A DNA stretch of 28,520 nt from Bacilli bacterium. GTDB lineage: Bacteria > Bacillota_I > Bacilli_A > RF39 > UBA660. The notes beneath the pieces are model-generated. The model was not told the origin of the DNA. It was given only the letters and a program-made list of their open reading frames with translations, and did no database searches. Shown here piece by piece: positions 1-6,385 of the stretch. The stretch's first letter is position 1; every line of letters starts with the position of its first letter. Location of the stretch: NCBI GenBank assembly GCA_017473105.1, contig JAFUNE010000001.1, positions 1 to 28,520 of the forward strand. Reading direction: 5' to 3'. Both the position numbers and the translations under genes were made by a program.

Positions 1-6
1 GATATT

Positions 7-35
7 ATTTTATAACACAACTAGATTAAAGTCAA
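7..35 (-). promoter_or_regulatory. sigma-A type promoter reading leftward out of the window
   Basis: On the minus strand TTGACT (30-35) and TAAAAT (7-12) are separated by exactly 17 bases, close to the sigma-A consensus. The gene it serves lies beyond position 1. It sits just downstream of a strong hairpin (64-93) that would insulate it from transcription entering from the right. Confidence 0.55.
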
Positions 36-63
36 AAGTTAAGAAAAAGAGAAAAACTTACAT

Positions 64-93
64 AAAAAGAGAAAAATAACTTTTTCTCTTTTT
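64..93. terminator. bidirectional hairpin terminator
   Basis: A 13-bp perfect A/T-rich stem (64-76 with 81-93) with a 4-base loop is flanked by T runs on either strand. It can end minus-strand transcription coming from the gene at 156-659. The rest of 1-155 holds no gene. A separate weak inverted repeat (TGATGT 114-119 and ACATCA 134-139) surrounds a CTAATTAGGG core. Confidence 0.55.
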
Positions 94-155
94 ATATAAT
101 GTTCTTTTTTATTGATGTCTACTAATTAGGGTTCACATCATAAACGAAAGTTCTT

Positions 156-659
156 TTATAGTGTTAAATTTATTATAGATATTGTTGAATATATATATAC
201 ATATATTAATAATATTATTAATATAAACCATTGCATTTTTTTTCTTTTACTTCTTAAATAAATAAATGTTCTTATCATTGTATAACCAAACATTAAATAT
301 ATTATAAATATGTATGCTACTATTAATTCTAATCCATTCATGCACATAATATCTCTACATGGAAGTATTAATCCTTCATCTACCATTTCACATGTTATTA
401 TTGCAATTATTAACCCAAATAATAGCATACTTAAAACTAACAACACATTATATGATAATGGTTTTAATTTGTATTTTTTCAGTATTTTTTTCTCAAATAC
501 TATTAATCCAAATGTTATTATTGTTGCAATTAAAAGTGTCATAGAAAATAATACCATTTCATTTATTTCTGAAGAAAATATAATTCCAATATATACAAAA
601 AGATTTAGCAAAATAGAATATATTGTAGCGAATTTTATTTCGCTTTTATATTTTTTTAT
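156..659 (-). CDS. Small integral membrane protein of unknown function, probable AUA start
   Basis: I do not recognise the family. The protein is almost entirely hydrophobic with about four to five membrane segments, short basic loops (a KRKKM stretch before the last segment) and a small Cys-containing loop (CRDIMC) that may face outside. The first ATG/GTG/TTG in the open frame is a TTG at 611 with no SD and in the middle of the first hydrophobic helix. The frame stays open 16 codons further upstream to an ATA at 657-659, which lies 5 bases after a perfect GGAGG (665-669). The extension supplies a basic N-terminus (KKYKSE) and the first half of the helix, so I chose ATA. It is the last gene of a minus-strand run after the DUF7666-like gene. 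The alternative start is TTG 611 (151 residues). Confidence 0.6.
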   Translation of the reverse strand: MKKYKSEIKFATIYSILLNLFVYIGIIFSSEINEMVLFSMTLLIATIITFGLIVFEKKILKKYKLKPLSYNVLLVLSMLLFGLIIAIITCEMVDEGLILPCRDIMCMNGLELIVAYIFIIYLMFGYTMIRTFIYLRSKRKKMQWFILIILLIYVYIYSTISIINLTL

Positions 660-702
660 TTATACCTCCATTAATATAATTAATGATAATATATTGTTCA
701 AT

Positions 703-1191
703 TTATCTTTTTTTTAGACTAAATGCATCTTTTTTATCATATTGGTAATAATCAATGTATTGATTGATTAATTCTTTATTTGGGTACATTTCTTTTATTT
801 TTGTTATTTCTTCTTCTGATAGAGGAATACTATATATTAGTCTTGTTATCCTGTTTATGTTATTTGATTTTAATACTATATCTATTAATTCTTCTCTTGT
901 AATAATTTTTATTATTCTAAATTTATCAGTTGCATATCCTGTTTCATATCCATAATAATCATTTTCTACATTACTTCCATCAACTAGATTGCCTAGTGAT
1001 TCTACTTCTACGATTTCAAATGTTCCTTTTTCTTTATCTCTATATCTTAGTGTATCTTCTATATTTGTACAAAAATGGAATCCATTATGATTCCATTTTA
1101 ATTCTCCTTCTAGTGTATATATCTTATTAATTTCATATTTAAATCCATACTCATTAATAAGACCAATGTCTAATAATTTATATCCTTTCAT
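703..1191 (-). CDS. DUF7666-like protein
   Basis: A soluble 162-residue protein. Residues 1-95 follow the pattern I associate with DUF7666: a short N-terminal strand, a GFKYE..K.YT segment, the conserved GFHFC signature (about 37-41), an EVE motif and a later ATDK(F)RIIKI strand. The C-terminal part (LSEEEITKIKEMYPN) looks helical. Such proteins are often found near phage or toxin-like genes and have no established biochemical role. The start codon is 1 base from the rhomboid stop and has no clear SD, so it is probably translated by coupling to the rhomboid gene. The family assignment rests on motif memory only; the coding call is firm. Confidence 0.55.
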   Translation of the reverse strand: MKGYKLLDIGLINEYGFKYEINKIYTLEGELKWNHNGFHFCTNIEDTLRYRDKEKGTFEIVEVESLGNLVDGSNVENDYYGYETGYATDKFRIIKIITREELIDIVLKSNNINRITRLIYSIPLSEEEITKIKEMYPNKELINQYIDYYQYDKKDAFSLKKR

Positions 1192-1192
1192 G

Positions 1193-2335
1193 TTATTTAA
1201 TCATTGTCATATAGAACATATATATAATCATTAGTATAAATACAATAATTCCGTTGATTTGATCTGATTTTCTTCCTTTATCACCTATTCCGATTGCCAT
1301 TGATATTAAAAGTCCTCCGATTAAACCACCGATATGAGCAAATAAATCTATGCTTTGAATCATCATTCCAAGTAGTAGGTTTAATACTATAACGGGCATT
1401 ATTTGTTCTCTTAGAACTCCTTGTAGTGTTGCTCTATAATAATATGTGAAATATGCGATACTTCCCATTAGTCCAAATATTGCTCCACTTGCTCCAATAG
1501 AAACTCCAAATACATTTGTTTTCATAAATACACATGAGAATAAACTTCCCATAAGTCCACTTAGAAAATAAATAAGTAAGAATCTTCTTTTTCCATAATA
1601 TCTTTCTACTTGCGAACCTAATATATATAGTGCATACATATTAAATAACAAGTGCATAATTCCACCATGTAAGAACATAGATGTTATCAATCTATATATT
1701 TGTCTACTTTGGATAAACATATAATTATTTCCAAACATACCTACTAGTTTAGGATATATTTGTGATAATAAGAATATCATTACATTTAGTACAATTAAAA
1801 CATATGTTACAATTGGCTTCTTTTGACTAAATATTTTAGCTAACTTCTTTTCATTTTTTATTGTTTTTTGATTCATATCATCTGTTAATTTAAAGAAATC
1901 AATTGGATCCATCTTATCATTTAAAATATTATCTTTTACTTTTGGAAAGAAGCTTGTTACAACTTTATTTCTTTTAAAATCACTTATTTTTTCTACTTTA
2001 ATTGTTTCTACATTTTTGTATTCTTTTGTTGATTTAAAATCAATATCTTCATTTGTATCAAGTAATAAATTTAATACATTCATTCTTAACGATAATGTAT
2101 TTTTTTTGATACTTCTCATTATTGTTTTAACTTTATACATATCATTTTTTAATTGTTCATCATTATGAATATAGTTTGTATTTATTCTAATTAATTGAAG
2201 GTCATTTTCCATATTTTCAAGCCATATTTCATTATCTAGTCCATTTATGATAACTGGCTTATAGTCTTCTTCTGTAATAAAATAATGTAAAATTTTTAAA
2301 ATTATATCATCTTTTTTATCAATTTTTATGTTCAT
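1193..2335 (-). CDS. gluP: Rhomboid-family intramembrane serine protease (GluP/YqgP type)
   Basis: Rhomboids cut transmembrane substrates inside the lipid bilayer. The C-terminal half holds the full rhomboid core: HxxxN in MHLLFNMY (H228, N232), the catalytic serine in GASGAIFG (S283) and the catalytic histidine in AHIGG (H334), across about seven membrane helices. The N-terminal ~170 residues are soluble, as in B. subtilis GluP (YqgP), which works in membrane protein quality control with FtsH. The frame opens at 2377, but I chose ATG 2335, 14 codons in, because AAAGGCAG stands at the right distance before it. A sigma-A promoter lies immediately upstream, back to back with the TspO-like gene. 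The two genes downstream follow within 1 to 45 bases and are probably co-transcribed. Confidence 0.88.
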   Translation of the reverse strand: MNIKIDKKDDIILKILHYFITEEDYKPVIINGLDNEIWLENMENDLQLIRINTNYIHNDEQLKNDMYKVKTIMRSIKKNTLSLRMNVLNLLLDTNEDIDFKSTKEYKNVETIKVEKISDFKRNKVVTSFFPKVKDNILNDKMDPIDFFKLTDDMNQKTIKNEKKLAKIFSQKKPIVTYVLIVLNVMIFLLSQIYPKLVGMFGNNYMFIQSRQIYRLITSMFLHGGIMHLLFNMYALYILGSQVERYYGKRRFLLIYFLSGLMGSLFSCVFMKTNVFGVSIGASGAIFGLMGSIAYFTYYYRATLQGVLREQIMPVIVLNLLLGMMIQSIDLFAHIGGLIGGLLISMAIGIGDKGRKSDQINGIIVFILMIIYMFYMTMIK

Positions 2336-2360
2336 TTTATTCTGCCTTTCTTTTAATAAT

Positions 2361-2389
2361 ATTTTACTATTAATCATAATATTAGTAAA
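2361..2389 (-). promoter_or_regulatory. sigma-A promoter of the rhomboid gene
   Basis: The minus strand shows TTTACT (2384-2389) and TAAAAT (2361-2366) with a 17-base spacer, about 25 bases upstream of ATG 2335. The -35 overlaps the SD region of the divergent TspO-like gene, so the two transcription units share this 66-bp interval. A weaker plus-strand pair (TTTAAT near 2351, CATAAT near 2375) may serve the other direction. Confidence 0.55.
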
Positions 2390-2401
2390 GAGGTGATAAA
2401 A

Positions 2402-2869
2402 ATAAAGATTTATTTAAAAAACATATTTTATTTTATATTTATACTAATTTTATGGTTACTTAGTGGGTTTATTTTTGATATTAATTATGACTTTTATAAT
2501 ACACTTAAGTTACCTATTTTTGCTTTAAATGGTACTATAATATCTATTATTTGGTTTTGTATCTATGTTTTAATTAGTTTAAGTATATTGATTATTTTAA
2601 AGAAAAATTATTTGTTAAAAAAATCTGACTATCTGTACATTTTAATAATTAATTATATAGCTAATCAATCTTTTTTATATTTTTTCTTTAACTTAATGAG
2701 TCCATTTCTAGGTCTTGCTATAAGTATTATTATATTTATGTCATCTATATTTTTATATATAGAAACTAAAAAAATATCAAGAAGATCTTCATATTTTTTA
2801 GTACCCTATTTAATCTATAATTTATATGCTTTAATTTTAATGTTTAGCGTTTATATTATGAATTTTTAA
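2402..2869 (+). CDS. tspO: TspO/MBR family membrane protein, probable AUA start
   Basis: TspO/MBR proteins are five-helix membrane proteins that bind porphyrins and related ligands. Family features visible here are the first helix with WLLSGF, the YNTLKLPIFA loop followed by a hydrophobic W-containing helix (compare Y..L.KP.W.P in the family), NQSFLYFFF..MSPFLGLA in helix 3, and the PYLIYNLYALILMFSVYIMN ending that matches the family's LVPYL..A..LN pattern. Several usual tryptophans are replaced by F, Y or I, so ligand binding is uncertain. The only ATG/GTG/TTG is a GTG at 2393 that lies inside the SD AGAGGTGA itself. The codon at the proper distance (5 bases) is ATA 2402, and I chose that. 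The 3' end overlaps the convergent rluD gene by 14 bases. Confidence 0.75.
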   Translation: MKIYLKNIFYFIFILILWLLSGFIFDINYDFYNTLKLPIFALNGTIISIIWFCIYVLISLSILIILKKNYLLKKSDYLYILIINYIANQSFLYFFFNLMSPFLGLAISIIIFMSSIFLYIETKKISRRSSYFLVPYLIYNLYALILMFSVYIMNF

Positions 2870-3755
2870 ACATTTCTAAAATTTCATAAAATTCTTTTTC
2901 TGGTTCTACTTCAAATTCCATGTATTTTTTTGTTACTGGATGATTAAAACCTAAATATGCTGCATGTAACATTTGTCCGTAGTCATTTACTTTTTTACGT
3001 TTTCCATATACAGGGTCATTAACTACCGGATGATTTATATATTCCATATGTACTCTAATTTGATGTGTTCTTCCTGTTTCTAGTATTAATTCTAAAAGTG
3101 TGGCGTTACTATATCGTTCTAATACTGTAAAATTAGTAACTGCATTTTTAGAATTTTCATCTGTTACACACATTTTTTTTCTGTCTATTTTACTTCTTCC
3201 GATTGGAGCATTTATTTTCCCTTTATTGTTATCTATTACACCATGTACTAGTGCTATATATTTTCTTTTTACATTTTTGTTTTTAAAATCATCACATAAT
3301 ATTTTGTGGGCTTCATTTGTTTTTGCCACTAAAAGTATTCCGCTTGTATCTTTATCTATTCTATGTACGATTCCACATCTTTCACTTCCACCTTCATCAC
3401 TTAGATCATCTGTATGTCCCATAAGTGCGTTAACCAAAGTATGTTCATGATTTCCATTTCCGGGGTGTACAACCATTCCACTTTTTTTATTAACAACTAT
3501 TATGTCGTTATCTTCATATAATATTTCAAGAGGAATATCTTCAGCTTTAACAGTTGTATCTACTGTTAGATCTTTTATTTTTATTACATCATCCTTTTTT
3601 AATAAATATCCACCTTTTACTGTTTTATCATTAACTGTTATATTTCCATTTTTAATATTTTTTAAAATAAAATTTCTGCTTTCCTCGATTACGCTTGTTA
3701 AATATACATCTAATCTTTGTAACTCATTTTCTTCGCTTACTATTACTTCTTTCAT
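2856..3755 (-). CDS. rluD: Large-subunit rRNA pseudouridine synthase, RluD family
   Basis: Converts specific uridines in 23S rRNA to pseudouridine. An S4-like RNA-binding domain spans about residues 1-65 (LDVYL...SR..I...I..G.ITVND). The catalytic domain follows with YEDNDIIVVNKKSGMVVHPG and the signature HRIDKDTSG (131-139), where D134 is the nucleophile. ETGRTHQIRVH and the NHPVVNDPVYG block follow. The length of 299 residues is normal. AAGGAGG stands before ATG 3755. The start lies 32 bases inside the end of lspA, the usual lspA-rluD arrangement in Firmicutes. The 3' end overlaps convergent tspO, and no separate terminator is visible. Confidence 0.93.
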   Translation of the reverse strand: MKEVIVSEENELQRLDVYLTSVIEESRNFILKNIKNGNITVNDKTVKGGYLLKKDDVIKIKDLTVDTTVKAEDIPLEILYEDNDIIVVNKKSGMVVHPGNGNHEHTLVNALMGHTDDLSDEGGSERCGIVHRIDKDTSGILLVAKTNEAHKILCDDFKNKNVKRKYIALVHGVIDNNKGKINAPIGRSKIDRKKMCVTDENSKNAVTNFTVLERYSNATLLELILETGRTHQIRVHMEYINHPVVNDPVYGKRKKVNDYGQMLHAAYLGFNHPVTKKYMEFEVEPEKEFYEILEMFKNS

Positions 3756-4206
3756 TCTTTTCCTCCTTAAACATTATATATATAAGTCCTATTACACCAA
3801 AAGTCACGCAAATATCTGCTATATTGAATACCGGCATTTGTTTGTTAAATAGTGTAAAAGATATAAAATCTATAACGTATCCATGTATAACTCTATCAAT
3901 TAGATTTCCTATTGCTCCACTTAAAACTAGTGTTGAACATATTACATTTAATTTATTATTTATATTACTTTTTATATCATATGCTAGATATATTATTAAT
4001 CCGCAAGTGATTGCTATTAATAATAGCACATTTCCTCCAAAAAGTCCAAATGCTGCTCCATAATTTTTTACAAATAAAAAACTAAAGAAATTATTTATTA
4101 ATACAATTTCATTTTTCAGAAAATTCATTACCAATATTTTAGTAATTTGATCAATAAATATTAGTAATATTGCATACATAATTATCTTCAAATATTTCTT
4201 CTTCAT
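3724..4206 (-). CDS. lspA: Lipoprotein signal peptidase (signal peptidase II)
   Basis: Aspartic protease of the membrane that removes signal peptides from prolipoproteins after diacylglyceryl transfer. Four hydrophobic segments are present. Conserved boxes are FIDQITK (residues 17-23), N48-YGAAFG, the first catalytic Asp in GNLIDR (D104) and the second in FNIAD (D131). The length of 160 residues is typical. A likely substrate is encoded in this window: the cyclophilin lipoprotein at 16885-17565. The start ATG 4206 has no SD, and the gene follows ylmC by 18 bases, so translation probably depends on coupling or on a leader-poor start. A basic tail (NSKRRK) ends the protein. Confidence 0.95.
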   Translation of the reverse strand: MKKKYLKIIMYAILLIFIDQITKILVMNFLKNEIVLINNFFSFLFVKNYGAAFGLFGGNVLLLIAITCGLIIYLAYDIKSNINNKLNVICSTLVLSGAIGNLIDRVIHGYVIDFISFTLFNKQMPVFNIADICVTFGVIGLIYIMFKEEKNERSNSKRRK

Positions 4207-4224
4207 ATATTTATTTTACCATTT

Positions 4225-4458
4225 TTACGTAGATATATCTATTAGTATTACATCTTCTCCTAGTTTTTTTATTTGAGAAAACTTTATAGTTAGTTCTTCG
4301 GCACTTGAAAAAATACTTTTGATTACATTTGATGATTCAATTATAAATCTAATCATATATCCATTATTAATATCAAATTCTACATCCACTATTTTACCTA
4401 TTCTTTTTCCGTCTTTTATATTTATAATATCTTTTTTAGATAACTCTGATAATTTCAT
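4225..4458 (-). CDS. ylmC: YlmC/YmxH family PRC-barrel protein
   Basis: A 77-residue single-domain PRC-barrel-like protein. It opens with MKLSELSKKDIINIKDGKRI and continues with GKIVDVEFD, the usual YlmC/YmxH beginning, and ends with a hydrophobic strand (EDVILIDI). The family is common in spore formers, and ylmC lies just downstream of sigG in B. subtilis as it does here (12 bases after sigG). The molecular role is not established. Residues 45-60 (SIFSSAEELTIKFSQIKKLG) carry the IxW-like strand found in the family, with F in place of W. No SD precedes the start. Confidence 0.85.
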   Translation of the reverse strand: MKLSELSKKDIINIKDGKRIGKIVDVEFDINNGYMIRFIIESSNVIKSIFSSAEELTIKFSQIKKLGEDVILIDIST

Positions 4459-4469
4459 ATTAAATTATA

Positions 4470-5240
4470 TTACATTATTAGTTTTTTTATACTATTAAGT
4501 GCACTATTTTCTATTCTCGATACTTGTGCCTGACTTATTGATAAAATATTTGCTATTTCAGATTGTGAATATCCTTCGAAGTATCTTTTTACTATTATAT
4601 ATTTTTCTCTTTCTTTAATTTTATTTATTGCTTCTTTTAATGAAATTAATAAATTTATATCTTTTACATTAGAGTCTTCTAATTGATCAAGAAGATATAT
4701 CGTTTCTCCTCCGTCATTAAATATTGGTTCGAATATACTTGTTGGTTCTACAAGAGAATTTAATGCTAGTTGTAATTCATAATTTGTTATATTGAACATA
4801 CTACACACAAGTTCATTTGGTGGATATTCTGAATTATTTAAAAAATAATTTTCTCTGTAATTTATTATTTCATAAGATAATTCTTTTATTCCTCTTGATA
4901 TTCTTACTTGGCTATTATCTCTTATATATCTTTTTATTTCCCCTTCTATCATAAAGACTGCATATGTGCTAAATTTAACACCAAAAGATAAATTAAAGTT
5001 TTCAACTGCTTTTATTAATCCAATAACACCTATTTGAAATAAGTCATCCATATTATCACATTTGTTATGATATTTTTTTAATATACTTAATACTAATTTT
5101 AAATTATATTTTACTAATTTTTCTTTTGATAAATTATCTCCTTCATTATATTTTTTAAATAATTCCATCATTTCTTCATGTGTGATATTTTTAAGTTCAT
5201 TTGTTTTAATCCCATTAATTTCAACTTTATTTTTTGCCAT
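4470..5240 (-). CDS. sigG: RNA polymerase sporulation sigma factor SigG
   Basis: Late forespore sigma factor that controls spoVA, germination and DNA-protection genes. The match to B. subtilis SigG runs end to end. The N-terminus is NKVEINGI. Region 2 includes EKLVKYNLKLVLSILKKY, DDLFQIGVIGLIKAVENF and FSTYAVFMIEGEIKRYIRDN. The SigF/SigG-specific linker contains PTSIFEPIFNDGGETIYLLDQ, and region 4 has the helix-turn-helix SQSEIANILSISQAQVSRIE. In the core motif F replaces the usual P of YAVPMI. The length is 256 residues. ATG 5240 is preceded by AAAGGA, which is buried in a hairpin (separate entry). The gene heads sigG-ylmC-lspA-rluD. Confidence 0.95.
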   Translation of the reverse strand: MAKNKVEINGIKTNELKNITHEEMMELFKKYNEGDNLSKEKLVKYNLKLVLSILKKYHNKCDNMDDLFQIGVIGLIKAVENFNLSFGVKFSTYAVFMIEGEIKRYIRDNSQVRISRGIKELSYEIINYRENYFLNNSEYPPNELVCSMFNITNYELQLALNSLVEPTSIFEPIFNDGGETIYLLDQLEDSNVKDINLLISLKEAINKIKEREKYIIVKRYFEGYSQSEIANILSISQAQVSRIENSALNSIKKLIM

Positions 5241-5242
5241 AT

Positions 5243-5282
5243 AAAAATCCTTTCACATATATATTGTCGTAAAAGGATTTTT
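5243..5282 (-). promoter_or_regulatory. Hairpin that sequesters the sigG ribosome-binding site
   Basis: An 11-bp perfect stem (5243-5253 with 5272-5282) with an 18-base loop lies directly before sigG. The SD AAAGGA (5248-5253) is entirely within the 3' arm and the start codon is 7 bases past it, so a transcript that includes the hairpin should be poorly translated. A transcript starting inside the loop would escape. B. subtilis sigG is known to have a leader hairpin that limits translation of read-through RNA. The run of U after the stem is short and interrupted, so it is a weaker candidate as a true terminator. Confidence 0.6.
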
Positions 5283-5305
5283 TTTAATCAAAATTTCTAT
5301 AAATT

Positions 5306-5334
5306 ATTAGTATTATTTGCAGTTTGTGTATCAA
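5306..5334 (-). promoter_or_regulatory. Weak candidate promoter upstream of sigG
   Basis: Minus strand TTGATA (5329-5334), a 17-base spacer and ACTAAT (5306-5311). The overlapping AATACTA resembles the -10 of sigma-F/sigma-G promoters, but no matching -35 is found at the normal distance. The promoter class is therefore unclear. Confidence 0.25.
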
Positions 5335-6057
5335 GTAAATGTACTTGTTTTAATATTTTCATTAGAATCTGTATTAATATTTATGGCTCTATTTAAAGGT
5401 TCTTCATTTTTATCAATTTAATTATTATAAAAAACAGATAATGAAATCATTATATGTGGTATAAGCCAAAATACTGTTGTTAGCGTTACAGTAAATCCTG
5501 GTATTTTAGATATTATTGTTGGCTCAGCTGATAAAGTATCAAAATCAAAATATTGTATAATATAAATAGTATTATTATAATAAAATATACTGAAATAATA
5601 CTCATAAATAATTTAAATAAATTCCACTTATTCCCTTTCATTAGTTCCATACTTTTTTTAATTGAACTAATTACTCCTAATGAAGGATTATCTAATTTAA
5701 CAAAATATGATAGTAAACAACTTAAACCTAAAGTAAATGGTATTATTACTAACAGTGAAAGTGGTAGTGGAACTTTTAAGCATATTACTATAAGAACCAT
5801 TATTATTCATATTATTAGTAGTAATACAAATTTAATAAATATGAAAAAAACATTTTTATTTTGGTGAATAGTTCTTTAAAATTAACTGATTCATTTCTTG
5901 ATAGTTTTAGAAAATAACTTGTAAATCCGAATCCCAAAAAAGATGTTACAACTGGCGGTATTATTAAAATTAGTAGACTAATTAACTTCGTAAATTTAAT
6001 ATAAATTTCGATTGGAATTGCAGACACAACAAATATTATTAATAGTTTATTATTTAA
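5331..6057 (-). pseudogene. Decayed DUF975 family membrane protein
   Basis: Pieces of one DUF975-type integral membrane protein lie in successive frames. Piece 1 (about 6057-5815) reads through SFLGFGFTSYFLKLSRNESVNF...LFTKIKMFF. Piece 2 (5800-5513) continues with SYFVKLDNPSLGVISSIKKS and MELMKGNKWNLFKLFMS, the conserved S..LMKGNKW.LF signature of the family. Piece 3 (about 5543-5418) gives KIPGFTVTLTTVFWLIPHIM..LSVFYNN and then a stop, after which a hydrophilic tail stays open to 5331. Joining them needs at least two frameshifts and one nonsense read-through. The 5' end starts in the T-run of the preceding terminator, with no start codon or SD, so the N-terminal helices are lost. Confidence 0.75.
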
Positions 6058-6089
6058 TAAAAAAGAGAACTAATTAGTTAGTTCTCTTT
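6055..6089 (-). terminator. Terminator of the 10059-6123 envelope cluster
   Basis: Minus-strand 12-bp perfect stem (6062-6073 with 6078-6089), a 4-base loop and a run of about six U, 34 bases after the stop of the 80-residue gene. Confidence 0.85.
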
Positions 6090-6122
6090 ATTTATATTTT
6101 ATAAGCTAGTTTTGCAATATAC

Positions 6123-6365
6123 TTAGTCTAATTTAATATTAGTTGCTAATACTTTTAAAATATCTTTATCTTTTACTTTTTTAACATTAAATTTTCCATC
6201 AGTATCTGTTTTTTCGAAAAATACAAATTCATTTGTAAAATCTTCACCGTCAGGAGTTACTTCAGCGGCTAAAAAGTATACAACACCTCTATATACAGCT
6301 TGTCTTAATACTAAATAGTTTTTTCCGTTTGCTAATGTTAAAACTTGATTAGTTAAATTTTCCAT
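6123..6365 (-). CDS. Small conserved-looking protein, possibly DUF1292-like
   Basis: An 80-residue soluble protein without signal peptide or membrane segment. The pattern of a short N-terminal helix, LANGKNYLVLRQAVYRGVVYFLAAEV and a later FVFFEK strand followed by a charged K-D stretch resembles small beta-rich proteins of the DUF1292/YrzB type (a YxVL..V.Y.G..Y....E layout). The resemblance is weak and no function is claimed. A strong SD (AAGGAGG) precedes ATG 6365, and the gene follows the acidic protein by 20 bases, so the two are co-transcribed. It is the last gene before the terminator. Confidence 0.7.
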   Translation of the reverse strand: MENLTNQVLTLANGKNYLVLRQAVYRGVVYFLAAEVTPDGEDFTNEFVFFEKTDTDGKFNVKKVKDKDILKVLATNIKLD

Positions 6366-6385
6366 TCTTTTTTCCTCCTTTTAAC

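Noticed and set aside
310..717. Plus-strand frames overlapping the membrane protein at 156-659.
   Set aside because: No SD and no recognisable domain. The minus-strand frame has a strong SD and membrane-protein hydrophobicity.
2336..2377. Upstream ATG at 2377 as rhomboid start.
   Set aside because: No SD before it and it would lie within the promoter -10 region; ATG 2335 has an SD.
5513..6027. Programmed frameshifting to join the DUF975 pieces.
   Set aside because: More than one frameshift, an additional stop and loss of the start region point to decay, and no slippery site with a downstream structure is evident.
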